Source: Cyanophora paradoxa (Eukaryota > Glaucocystophyceae > Cyanophorales > Cyanophoraceae). Taken from it: a stretch of 64,000 nucleotides of DNA. A program made the position numbers and the translations under genes. Of the stretch, positions 32,009 through 42,574 are shown in pieces (position 1 is the first letter of the stretch; every line of letters starts with the position of its first letter). The stretch spans positions 124,001 to 188,000 of the forward strand of contig QPMI01000095.1 of the NCBI GenBank assembly GCA_004431415.1. The letters run 5' to 3'. The notes under the pieces were generated by a model, which saw nothing but the letters and a program-made list of their open reading frames with translations, did no database searches and was not told where the DNA came from.

Positions 32009-32256
32009 CTTTATAATTACGAAATAGTTAAATTGCGACAGCAATGTAATGGATTGTTACAGTTTTGCCGAGTCAGCGCGCCTGGCTCTGGGCCCGTAAC
32101 CTCGCGAGTTCTGTATGCTTCACCAGAGACGAGCACAAGCCCTCCGATCCGTGCTCTGTCGAGCAGCGAGCGCAAGTGCGAGGCCAGCGTCTCAAAAGTT
32201 GAGCGACTCATAACCTGGGGTGCTTGAGAAAAGCAAACACACTCCAGCATGAGAAA

Positions 32257-33807
32257 TCACACCAGGTAAAGGGTACGGGTCGCGAGTCCGTTTGACGAGT
32301 TCGATGGGGACCTTGAGATGGCTTTTGAAGGCGTGACGAGCGCGTGCTGAAGGCCGCGGGCAACGTGCACGAGCAGCTTCAGAAGATTCTGGACCAGAGG
32401 GAGAGGGGGCACGACGCCGAGGAGGGCAAGCGACGACTGCTCAACCGCCTGCATAACCACCGCCAGAACGGACTCCACGGCGTTCGAAGATTTCAGAACG
32501 GATCTCAGCGTCTCAATCGACTCCGCAAAAAGCCTGGGGGCGGAAATAGGTTCAGGTCGACAACGGTGGGACGCTTTGCGGACGGCGGACGGACCGAACA
32601 CGCTCAAGCCACTCAAGCTGATGCCCAAGAACAGCAAAGCCCGAGCCGAGAATGACGACAGAGTCCATCGCGACGGATCCCGCAACCTGCACGGGCAACT
32701 CAGCCGCAGATCAGCGTCGACGTATTAAAGTATGGCGCACTTCCATCGTCTTCAGAACACGAAGAAGTGCGCTGCGGGAGTCGATTGGGAGCCGGAGAGC
32801 GCTCTGGAGCTCGGCTATCGCAAGGCTAAGTGCTCGGTCAGGCTCCATGCTGCCCAGAGAAGAGCCGAGCGTCAATGATCCAAGACGGGACGAGATATCC
32901 ATCTCAGGCGCCGGCGATGACGACGGAGACGTCGTGCAGGTCTCCGGCGGCCGCTTGTGCCAAAAAATGCAATTCTTCCCGAAAACACAAAACCCTGCGC
33001 ACGTTTTAAGGAAAGACCAAAACCCGGAAAAGAGGCGGAGAAGCTTGCCTTCCTGCTCACAAAGAAAATTAGAAACAAATTAGCCAGCGAGGGGGAGGGG
33101 GAGGGGGCGGGTATACCTGGAGGAATCGCGTGCAAGGCCTTTGCTTTGGTTTGTAGAACGGCGCGGCCGGCCGCTGCTCCTCCTCCGAATGAGCGAAGTA
33201 GCACTCCTGGGAACCGTGCTTGCAGTACTTCTCGAGGAAATGCTGTCGTTCCCACGGAAACCGATTCAGAAATGTTAAAAACCAGCATCGCATACTCTCG
33301 TACATGTTTGCACAAGATGGTCTTGCAAGACGGGCCCTTGGCGCACGACCCCCGCTTCTGAACGTGAACGCAGGGGCCCTCCCAGGGGGCCGCAAGGAGC
33401 GGGCCCGAGTTCGACGGAGAGTGAGAGGCGCCACTCGCCGGGAGATTGCTGGCCGCCCCAAGCCGCGCACCGAACGACTCCAGCAGCGCCGCCATCTGCG
33501 AACCGGTCAAGGTCAATGCCGGAAGCCCAGTCCCCGTCGGCTAGAAGCGCGGCGGACCTCTCCGGCGAGCGGCGTCTCGGCAACGGTCTCACGCGCCGTA
33601 GCGTCCCCACGACGGTCGCGTACGTCGATAACCTGTCGCCGCCTCAGGTCGAGACCCGGACCGCGGAGACGCTGCGGCGCGCACCAGGTTCGCGGCGCCT
33701 TGCATCATGTCTGACATAGACGGCTCGGGCACTTCCGTGATGCCGGCGCCGTTCGGGGTGATGCTCAGCCTCGCCGCCGCGAGCATCGCATCCGTCGCGG
33801 GGCCCAT
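32257..33807 (-). CDS. Two-finger CCCH zinc finger protein (TTP/Tis11-like)
   Basis: First exon from ATG 33807 (MGPATDAMLAAARLS). A later exon gives MAALLESFGARLGAAS, then CVHVQKRGSCAKGPSC and KTILCKH. It is spliced to HFLEKYCKHGSQECYFAHSE, forming a C-x8-C-x6-C-x3-H finger. A second finger is assembled from RPCTRFLQ and GFCVFGKNCIFWHK, with C-x8-C-x5-C-x3-H spacing if a 4-nt exon lies between (see findings). Downstream exons (LAIAELQSALRLPIDSRSAL; LFAESIETLRSVLKSSNAVE) are helical and unrecognised. The C-terminal join uses a GC donor and the last stop is at 32257. Tandem CCCH proteins bind AU-rich or other mRNA elements. The exact exon set at the 3' end is tentative. Confidence 0.7.
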
Positions 33808-36413
33808 TGCTTACTGCCTACGGCGCCGAACGATCGGCTTGTGATCAGAAGCGACGCTGGCAAGGCTCCTGTGGTTCGGCCGCGTTCCTCGCAGCTGCGC
33901 TAGCTCTAGCGCGCGCGCTCGAGCTCGGGCCCCTTAATGACGGGGGCCGCTGGCGTATCGAAGCCGATATCGATGCTGGGAGCGAGATGACTGCTGCGCG
34001 GACTGCGGCGACTGCAGCTGCAGCAGCGAGGACAGGACTGAGGAGAAACGATACCCGCTTTTTTCTTTGACTGGGCAGACTTTTTTTCTTGACTGGGCAG
34101 TCCCGTGCAAGTGATGGGGGGTACAGGCTTGCTATCAGGCCGCGCGCGGCGATGGCTCCGGCGCGCGCACGCGGCGCCGCGCGCGCCGGCGCGCATTGCG
34201 AGCTGGAACGCTCTTATGCCTTCTCGCCGAGGGTACCGACCGACGTCGAAACAGCTTAGCGGCGGCAGCAGATGCAGAAGTGATGCTGCTCAGCGCTTTG
34301 GCTCGCTCTTTGCTCGCTAGCGCTTTCGCTTTTTTGGGCAGAACTCGCTCGCTGGGCGCAAGCGCAGGAAGCTCGCAATCGACGAGCCGGCACAGTCGCG
34401 GGAGCGCTGTGCCGCGTGGAACGCGCTAATGTCCAGGCCCTGAGGCACCGGGGCGACGACTCACTGACACAGTGAGCGCTGCGGCGTGCTACCGGGATGG
34501 AGTAGCTATAGGGCACTAGTACTGCGGCATCGCCCTGCGCATGCAGAAATACATATAACTAGACTTTCGTAGGAATTAAGTCGACGTTACGACTTCATTG
34601 TTGTAAGTAATGCAAATCGATGCTGCGCTCTACATCTCAAGCTCAACTCTCAATTCGTGGGGATCTAGATCTAGATCTAGATATCGAAGAACTGTGCCAC
34701 AATTAACAGAGGCCACGTGCACGTACATGTGCACTCAACCAGTTTAGCGAACTTTCGCTTTCGGTTTTGCCGGTTTAAATTTTGCTTTCGCTTTCGGTTG
34801 TGCGGCAGGCCCTGACTCAGTGAAGTTTTGATTTCGATTTCAAATTTGGAGCTTTTCGATCTGACCCCCTTCACACTCCGGGCGCAGCCCGCAGGGCCTC
34901 CCCCCCAAGGTTCACAGAGTGCACGCTCACCGTGGCACAGGTGCACGTCGTCCCTCGCTCGTGCGCATGCAGGCGCTCCTCTAGGTGGGAGGCCCGTCGA
35001 TCCGATGATCGAGTGCGCATGGTTGCTTTGACTTCAAGGCTTGGATCTCAAGACCTTTCGATGTCGATCTGACCTTTTTCTTGCCCCGGTGGTCCCCCGG
35101 CCCAGAGCCCGTAGGGCCTCCTGGCCCACCACTGCCCAGAGAGGACCCCGGCCCTGTCGCCACAATTGCAAGACGCGATTTCCCACCGGGCGTGCAGGTC
35201 ACCGGGGGCCAGGAAGGGCCCGGCTGGCCAGTTTGCTGGTGGGCTGGGCCCGCAGCCGCGGCGGCTGCAGTGTAAGTATACATCCCACACTTGTAGCCCG
35301 GACTTGCGTTTTTAGTCACGATCAATTGCGGTCATAATCAAGAAATCTCGGGAAAAGGCTGGATCTGCCAGGCTGGCCCGTGGAATACGCATGAGCCTGA
35401 GCCAGTGCGAGCTAGCGCTCCTGGAGTCCAGCTTAAGCTTGCATTTCAGACACGACCCATGACATTTGGACGAGCTGTTCTGACGTCGACTAGCTCAGCG
35501 GCTAGCGCTGTGCCACAGTGCTCGGGGTCTTTGAATTGGAAAAAGAAGAAGAAGAGTATGTATAAGACACGCCCACTGGGCCAAGCCGGTTGAATTGGGT
35601 CCGACGGTCGTTTCGCCTTTCAAAAGTTTCGACATTTCCTTTGTGCCTTAGGCCTTCGGGTCCTTCGCCTTTCGTCAAAACCGTACAGCTGGCTTGGGCG
35701 TGTCTTATACATGCTATTCTTCTTAAGGGGGCTTCTTCTTCTCTTGTTACATGTCTTATACATGCTATACTCTTGTTCTTCTTTCCTTGGGGGCTTCTTA
35801 TACATGCTATTCTTCTTAAGGCTTCGCTGTCGACAACTTCCAAGGGCTCAGCGGCTCAGTTGCTGGCATGGATGTGTCTACTGCAGTTCTCTCTCTCTCT
35901 CAGTCGTATAAGCAAAGCGACTTTGCTGAGTCGATCGCAAGACTCTGAGATCGATCGAAAGAGAAAGGGGAGCCACACCCCCCTCGCGATCGAAGCCCGG
36001 AAGAAGAAGACGAGAGAGTCTACATCTGCAAGGCTGAGAAGAGCATGCATAACTTTTGCATCATGGCATAGTAGCTATACTGAGAGTCACTCCCCTTGAA
36101 ATCTTGGAGCTGAAGGGAGTCACTGAGTTCTCAGACTCTGCCAGGCTGAGAGGCTTGATCTTGAAATCCAAATGACAGCCTGCCAGCCGAAATCAAACGA
36201 AGTCTTTCAGAGACCGGCTCGATCTCAGGGTCTGAGTGATACTGAGAGACCAGTGAACGCAGGAGCTTAAACTTGAAATTCAAATTACAGTACTAGCCCG
36301 CCGGTCGAAAACCCTCAGCCTGGCAGCCCGAATCAAACTGCAGCCCCTCAGACACGGTTCATGAGCCCAAATCAAATCACAAGTCCGACTCTCATGCATG
36401 ATCGAATCCAAAT
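33808..36413. other. Repeat-rich intergenic region
   Basis: No gene supported in 2.6 kb. It holds a (GATCTA)n stretch near 34664-34682, repeated CTTTCGCTTTCGGTT words near 34750-34800, short repeats of TCTTATACATGCTATTCTTC between 35703 and 35820, and CTTGAAATCCAAAT-like words near 36167 and 36275. Some reverse frames are open across the TATACATGC repeats, giving a repetitive peptide that I regard as non-coding. Confidence 0.55.
35555..35720. repeat. Inverted repeat around TGTATAAGACACGCCC
   Basis: ATGTATAAGACACGCCCA (about 35560-35577) is matched in reverse complement by TGGGCGTGTCTTATACAT (about 35694-35711), with further partial pairing outward. The loop is about 115 nt. Direct copies of the TATACATGC arm continue to about 35820. 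Confidence 0.65.
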
Positions 36414-39400
36414 CTAAAGGTGACCAGCTTGAAGGCGATTTCCTGGGAAGAGAGGCGGGGGGATTGACGTCGAACTCAATGGGGTGGCGACGGAGGCAGA
36501 GCTGGCAACCACAAATGATGAGGCAGGTGCAGGTGCGGGTCGAAGGTCGCGATCCGGAGGTGCAGTTGCTGCCACTTTGAGGGGAGCAGGCTTAGCGGGC
36601 TTAGCGCCTTGAGGAGGATTTGAAGCCTGAAAAGGGTCAGGCAGGTGTAGCCACTGGGGCCCTGCACGCGCAAGCTCGTTCCAGGATCGCTCAGTAGACT
36701 GCTTTTCAGAGAGGGCCGCTGTCAAAGTCGTTGTATGTTCCACAATGCGTTGTTCGAGTGCAGCCTTGGACTCTTCGATTTTCCGCAGGTCCTCCTGCCA
36801 GGGGAGGGTGGCAGTGAGATGCGTTGATTCAAGCACGAAGCATGGAAGAGAAAAGGGACCTCGCATTGAGCCTGCGCCCCCCCAAGGCCCATCTCGCGTG
36901 CATCATCCGCCTCCTGTGCCTGGATACGGGTCAGGGTGTCCACAAATCAAAGCTTGAGTGCGGCGCCAGCCTTTTGCACTCGCTGCTTGTTCAAGAAGAC
37001 AAGTAGCCGTTGATTTGCGGAAATTTCGCGCTGCAGTGTTTCCACAACAGCCGAGGACACTTGGACATGGACATCGTAGCACTGTAAAGCCTGCTTGGCC
37101 TGCTTCTCGAGCAGCGACCGCAAAATCTCCTCCATCTCCCTTTGGCCCGCAGCGACGGCCCCTATACGCGCCCCCTGTTTCCCCCTGTTTGTTCTGCGAG
37201 TGAGAATCCGAAAAACGCACCACGTATGCGATCCGTAAGACCAGGCTGCTCTGCCCACCAGCTCACCGTCGCCTGCAACTCCTCACCAAGCTCTGGCAAT
37301 CGCTCGCCGACCACGTCGTATGCTTGTTTCTTCAGCTGCCACGAAGCATCGAACTGAAGGGCCTCGCGCGCTGCCTCCCGCCGCTGGGAGCGAAGGCGGG
37401 AGAGCTCGGCTTCGAGTTCACCTGATGTGGAGTAAGCAGAGGGCGCAGCAGCCCCTGTTAACCGTTGGAATGGAAAGTGCCGAGGGAGTTCAGATTACGA
37501 TTACGATTAGGCTAACGATATTAAGGAGATGCAGAACAGGTGCTAAGGCCCAGGCCAGGATTACGATTACGATTAGGCTGTTGGCCAGGGTTAAGCTGAG
37601 AGGAGTTAAGATTACGATTTCGATTAGGCTTAAGCGCCTCCTTAAGAAAGGCACGGTGGGCATGATAGCAACACGAGCGCTGAATTACGATTACGATTGC
37701 TTACCGATCCGGTGATCAAATTTGTATATTCTTCGATCAAGTTCCTGCCGTGCCTTGACCATCTCCTGCTAGCGCATTCAGGGAGTATCCCACGCTTGGA
37801 GTCCTGGGACTGGCACCTCATCGAAGCGGCGTCGCTCCTCACCGAGAGCTCCTGCATTCATTTTGAATGTGGCAGAATTTGATTGAGCGCGAGCAGCCTC
37901 GCTGAGGACTGTCCCCTGCAAGCGGTAGTCATGTCATGGAAGGCAGCAAATCGCCAGCAGGGCAGCAGGGCGGACACGGAGCGACTCGAGTTCTTGATAA
38001 AAGACGCTGGAGCTCTCCATAACGCGGGTTGCAGCCTTTCGTGCACGTTCCTTCCCCAAAAGAACTGCCTCCTGGATAGCCTTGGAACGCGTGAAAGCCG
38101 CCAGCTGCAGCGAGAGCAACTTTTGTTCCAGCTCATCCACAGGGCTTGGGCCCTTCCCCGAACCGCCCGCATGCTGCCCCGCCGAGGGGGGAGGGCTCGG
38201 GCCAGTCGCCGCATCCTCGATGGCCCGAAGCTCCTTTTGCACCATGCGAACCTGCCTCTGCAGGTCCAAAAGCTGTCGCCCTTCATCCCCCGCAAGGAGC
38301 TCTCGCTCGAGAAATGCCCTATCGCTCTGGAGCTCGAGCATCGGCTGAACAAGGAACCCGCGCAGAAGGTCGATGAAGGCCGCGTGACAATTTCCAGGAA
38401 TACTTTCAATCTGAGACATAAGCTCGTCGAGAGCAAGCTGCCCAAGGTCGCTCTTTGCCGCAGCGGGAGCCTGCAGGGAACAATTATGAGCTTATGAATG
38501 TTTAAGAGTGGCGGACGGACCAGCTCCTCACAGAGGGCAGCAAGCGGGGGCCCCTGCAAACCGGAGCTTGGGCGGGCCGGAGATATGCTAGCATTCTCAT
38601 CAAGGACCATGCCAGCTTGTAGGACGTTCTGCGCTGTGTCGGGCAGGAAGGGCACAAGATAGGGCTGCAATACCATGATGCGCGAGAGCTCCTCGTGCAG
38701 AGAGGCCTGCATCTCCGGGGTTTGCAGAAGCACAGCCCCTTCTGCAGGCTTTGGAAGCTCAAGCGCCCAAATGTCTTGTCTACAGAGCTTATCTGCGCAG
38801 ATCATAACTTAGAGGAGTGCAGAAGCAGACGGGAGAAGGGCGAGGTTGAGCTGAAGGAAACCTTTTCCTCCAAAGACGTAAAGAGTCTGGCCCACGACGG
38901 CGACAGAAAATGCGGTACGGGCAGTTGGGGCATCTGTAACCAACAAAAAGGACCAACGATTACACTCCGTGTCAAACTCGGCCACCTGCAACTTTTCCAC
39001 CGAGTCCGGTCCCTCCCCAGGAAAAAGGCCAGGAAAAAGGCCAGGTCCTATGATGTACAAACGCGAGCCAACTGCTACCATTTGATGGGAATACTGAGGG
39101 GCTGGCCAGGCCGAGGCCTCTCCAGCGGGTTGGATTTGGCTCCAGTTCAGGTCAACGAGCGAAAGGGCCATGAGATCGTTCTTCTTTGACTTGGAGACGC
39201 GGTCGTCGCCGCCGAAAAGCCAAAGGCGGGGCCCCATCGCGGCTATAGATGCGCAGTACCGCGGGGTGACGCCGGTCGCGATCCAGGCCCCTGCAGACGG
39301 ATAAGGCGCTGTGAAAAAACTCGATCAGTATTTACCGTCCGCCGTAATCGTGCCTGTCGCCTCTACGATAGTCCAGTGAAGGTTTTCTGTGTTCAACGCA

Positions 39401-40452
39401 TACATCGAAGACAACGTTGATGTCCCGTCAAAGCCCCCAAAGATGTACAACGTCTGCGGCTCCCGTTTATTTTACTGGGCTCAGAGCGTCGCCGTCTCTT
39501 GGATACGCACGTTGCCCACAGCAGCAGCTGAGTGCGATGAGCGCGGACAGGGCACCTGCGCGCCGTCCGGGTCAGGATCGCGGGGCGCCGGATGACGTGG
39601 GTCGGGGCAGGTGGGGTCGGGCGCTGGAGCCGGACCTGGCCCTTGCATTGAACGGCCGTCCACTTCCAGGTGTCCGTATCCAGGGTCCAAACGTGGTTAA
39701 CTGTGTCGCACCATTCGAACGCATAGCATTTAATGCCAATTGTTGCGTTCAAAGCTATGTAGGGACGGCCGCACCTCGTTGCCCCCCATCTTCTCCCACG
39801 CCTACCCGCCCGCCGAAAACCCAGATGCGGCCGCCAATTGCCGTGGCCGAGTGGCAATCAATGGGTCCAGGTCCAGGCCCTGAAACGGGGGGTAGGATCC
39901 ATTTCTTCGATTCCAGGTCGAATGCTTGAACCTGTACAGCTAGATCAGCGACTGAGCAGGCATTGCAGGCCAGGACTGTGCTTGAGTGGTGACAGGCCTA
40001 GCAGGCGCGGCGGTGACAGGCCTTGCAAGCGCGGCGGCGGGCCTAGCGGGCGCGGCGGGGGATCGAGCTCGCCTCATGGGTCCTGCTTCGCCCATCGAGC
40101 CCTGAACGCCCGCCGATGACTACAAGCCGTCGGCCGCTTGCCGTACACGTATGGTGATGCCGCGGAGTCGCCCCAAGGCCTTCGCAGAGCCGACGCCAGG
40201 CGCACGCCTCGCCTGCATGAAAATAAAGATGTTTGTGGATGGGAATGCAATTATATATGGCTCCGTTGTGCAGACGGGCCGCGCGCGCTGTCGTGGATGA
40301 TGGGGACGAGAAGCGCACCGGCAGGACTGGCGGGCGGCGCGGCCGCGGTCTCGACGAGCGAGGGGAAGATCAGCGCCTGCGACCTCGCTCAAGCTACCCC
40401 AGCATTCGTGGAGCGGCCGTCGCACCTCGAGCTTCCCTATCAGACTCGCCAT
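36414..40452 (-). CDS. Kelch-repeat protein with long C-terminal coiled coil
   Basis: ATG 40452 (MASLIGKLE); the first intron is GT-AG. The N-terminal half has kelch blades: LGATPRHHHTCTASGRRLVV with IGGRSG, a WVFGGRVGVGEDGG-like blade with LDTDTWKWTAVQ, TLYIFGGFDGTSTLSSMYAL with NTENLHWTIVEA, MGPRLWLFGGDDRVS with WPAPQYSHQMVAVGSRLYI, and TLYVFGGKG. A beta-propeller is expected. The C-terminal half is coiled coil: RQVRMVQKELRAIEDA, LEQKLLSLQLAAFTRS, EEILRSLLEKQAKQALQ, LRKIEESKAALEQRIVEHTT, then a Pro/Ala-rich tail ending at 36414. This kelch-plus-coil plan is common in cytoskeletal and membrane-trafficking adaptors, but I cannot name the orthologue. One intron (about 37437-37709) carries telomere-like repeats. 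Confidence 0.75.
37493..37700. repeat. Four dispersed copies of GATTACGATTACGATTAGG inside an intron
   Basis: Copies start at 37493, 37559, 37610 (one mismatch) and 37684 (partial), spaced 51-74 nt apart. They lie in the proposed kelch-gene intron. On that gene's strand they read as CGTAATCGTAATC. Confidence 0.8.
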
Positions 40453-41368
40453 CGTCGGGCTCGCGCGCTCGCGCACGGCGGATTGCTAGCCTAAGCTGGC
40501 CCTTAGCTGAGCTCCTGACGGGTAAAATCCGAGCGGCCGGAGGCCGGGGGAGAGTGTACCCCCCGCCAGCTTCAAGTTCTTCAACGCGTGTTGCGCATCG
40601 GGGCGCGGACAGCGGAGTGAGGGCGCTAAAACGCGCCTCCGGAGAGCTTTAGAAGCGCAGCGTGCGGACGCAGGAACCGATGCGCCGATTGCTTCCCACG
40701 ACGGGTACGGCAGATGGGGCGCCGGGTACAGACCCGTCCAGAATCGCCTTCATTCGAATTCGCACCATGCAATTAGGCCCACAGCTCGTTTTTTTTACCG
40801 GTCGACCCAACACGGCGAGCTAGTATCCGGTTTTCCTTAAAATTCCCCGCGGGTATTAATATTTGGAATTCCCCGGCGCAAGCTAGTGCATTCTACCCGC
40901 TATATATAGCTAGCTTGCCGGCTACAAGCTGCCACTGGCACCGCATGCATGTTGCGAATTCGAATTAAGAGACTAGCCGTACGCGTTCTGCGACGGGTGA
41001 TCGAAATTAAAAGTTATCGCGATCGCCGGCTACCCTTGCCCATACAACGGGCATGTCGAGTCGATCGCCGGCTACCCTTGCCCATGTCACTCGTTTTTGT
41101 AAACCATTGAATTCGAATCGAGTTCAAATGGCGCGGCCTCTCAAAAAATGCGCCTGGCCTTCGCTATAGGCCAACTAAGGGCGACCTCTGCGAAGGTGGC
41201 GCCAGCTACAGTGGACTCCGTCGATTTGGCTGCACCTTGTCAAGCTTTTTGGCATTTGCGAGGAGTCTACAGTGAACGCACTGACAATGAAATAGAAATC
41301 TTATTGCTCGATCCGGCTTCGTCCTTGCCCAAAGGACTCCCAAATGGGGGAGGCTCGTATACGTAGCC
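40453..41368. other. Intergenic region between two minus-strand genes
   Basis: Partly AT-rich (about 40840-40970), with a direct repeat annotated separately. No gene seen. Confidence 0.5.
41020..41085. repeat. 24-bp direct repeat, 42-bp period
   Basis: The unit starting CGATCGCCGGCTACCCTTGC occurs at 41020-41043 and 41062-41085 without mismatch. Confidence 0.85.
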
Positions 41369-41928
41369 CTAGGCGTCAGTGGCGCCCTCATCTCCAGAGG
41401 AATGCCGGTTTTTCTTGCCCTTCGCTTCCTTCTTCGCCTTTGCCGCCATGACACGGTTCTCGGCATCGAGAATCGCTTTCATGTGCTCGTCCTTCTTCTT
41501 GGCCCGCTTCTCCTCCTTGGACTTGTGATAGGCCTGAGATCTGCACACAGAGAGAAAGAGAGAGGCTCAAACGATTTTTCCAGCCTGGCTGTGGTGTGCG
41601 CACTGAAGGTATCCCTCCCAGTCGTACTGCTTTGGATTTACTTTTGCTTCCGACGCGGGGATAATTTTCACGACGACCTGTGGCCAGCCCAGCCGGATCG
41701 CCGCCTCGAGTCGGTCACAGCTGCTGCATGTGATTTTTTTATTTAGTTGTACGGGTCGCATCCGTACCGTTTGAAAGATTTCAGGTAAAGCTTGTCTTCG
41801 AGAGAGTAAACCTCTACCGGTTCCCATTCGTAGCCAGGCGAAGCGATGCGGTCCATCAGCTGCGCGTAGTCAGGCGAAGGGAGGATATTCAGAAACGCTG
41901 CGCAGAGGAAGACGGACCTCCGAAACAT
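41369..41928 (-). CDS. Small lysine-rich protein with possible mitochondrial presequence
   Basis: ATG 41928 (MFRRSVFLCAAFLNILP), a basic, hydrophobic start like a mitochondrial or signal presequence. It continues LMDRIASPGYEWEPVEVYSL and FKRYGCDP, then across a proposed 29-nt intron (41724-41752) into SCDRLEAAIRLGWPQVVVKI and NPKQYDWEGYLQ. A GT-AG intron joins to SQAYHKSKEEKRAKKKDEHM and an Ala/Lys-rich tail ending at TAG 41369, for a total of about 155 aa. I do not recognise the family. If the 29-nt intron is wrong, the first exon stops at DPYN. Confidence 0.5.
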
Positions 41929-42073
41929 GAGAATCCTCGCGGTCAGAGCGCACAGGCGAAAGCGTGGGGGGCGGAATGAGGATATCTTCAATGGCTACGC
42001 TCTTCCGCTCTGCATCGGACGTGCTTAGATTAAAGCTCAACGTTCACATCGAATTCAGTTGGACGGTCTCAGA

Positions 42074-42449
42074 TCAAAACTGCAAACCGTATTGCGGGGT
42101 CGATTGCTGAACCTTCTTCGTCACAACCTGCTTCGCCACCTCTGCACCACCGATAAGGATTTGACGCGCGCAATTCAGCGCCTCCCTATCCCTAGAACGT
42201 CCAGTTAACTGTCCACCCAGTGGTCGCACTTGGCAGTTGCTTGGCCGCCGTGACGGAGAAGGTGCGCTCGCCGCCGACCGACGGTTTCGCTGCGAGTGTA
42301 CGCGCTCCCGCAAAGAAACTTCTGGCTGGCGCTGGCTTCGGAGGCAGTGTCGCCGCGCACGTCGCCGGCAGCGCCGCCGCGCACGCAGCGAACTGGGATG
42401 GAGCGGCTGGCCGGTTGGCGGACGTCGCGAAGCTGATGGCGAAGGCCAT
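42074..42449 (-). CDS. Small hypothetical protein with N-terminal signal or transit-like segment
   Basis: ATG 42449 (MAFAISFATSANRPAAPS); the frame upstream opens only through a GTG. The N-terminal ~40 residues are Ala-rich and hydrophobic, then SFFAGARTLAAKPSVGG. A proposed GT-AG intron with a CTGAAT branch-like motif joins TAAKQLPK to VAKQVVTKKVQQSTPQYGLQ and a stop at 42074, giving about 95 aa. The Ala-rich start with a later Phe-containing segment would fit a bipartite plastid presequence in a secondary-plastid alga, but that is inference. No family recognised. It shares a 125-bp divergent promoter with U2AF65. Confidence 0.45.
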
Positions 42450-42574
42450 GAGAGCGATGTATCTCACACGTCTAGGGCGCCAGAAACGCCTGCAAAGCCA
42501 CCGAACTCTTGAGCTAGCTGTACCCCGGCTGGTCTCAGGGGTTGAGCGGGAGCTGCGGGAGCTGCGCCGGCACG
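42450..42574. promoter_or_regulatory. 125-bp divergent promoter region
   Basis: The space between the ATGs of the small protein and U2AF65. No obvious core element. Inferred from arrangement. Confidence 0.35.

Noticed and set aside
26820-32062. Similar words ATGTAATTGATGTGTACA (left) and ATGTAATGGATTGTTACA (right) as a target-site or terminal duplication of the virus-like block
   Set aside because: The match needs gaps and lies in AT-rich sequence; it is too weak to call an element boundary.
35502-35843. Reverse frame with repeated ACIR peptides
   Set aside because: The peptide repeats simply reflect TATACATGC DNA repeats; no start context or neighbouring exons support a gene.
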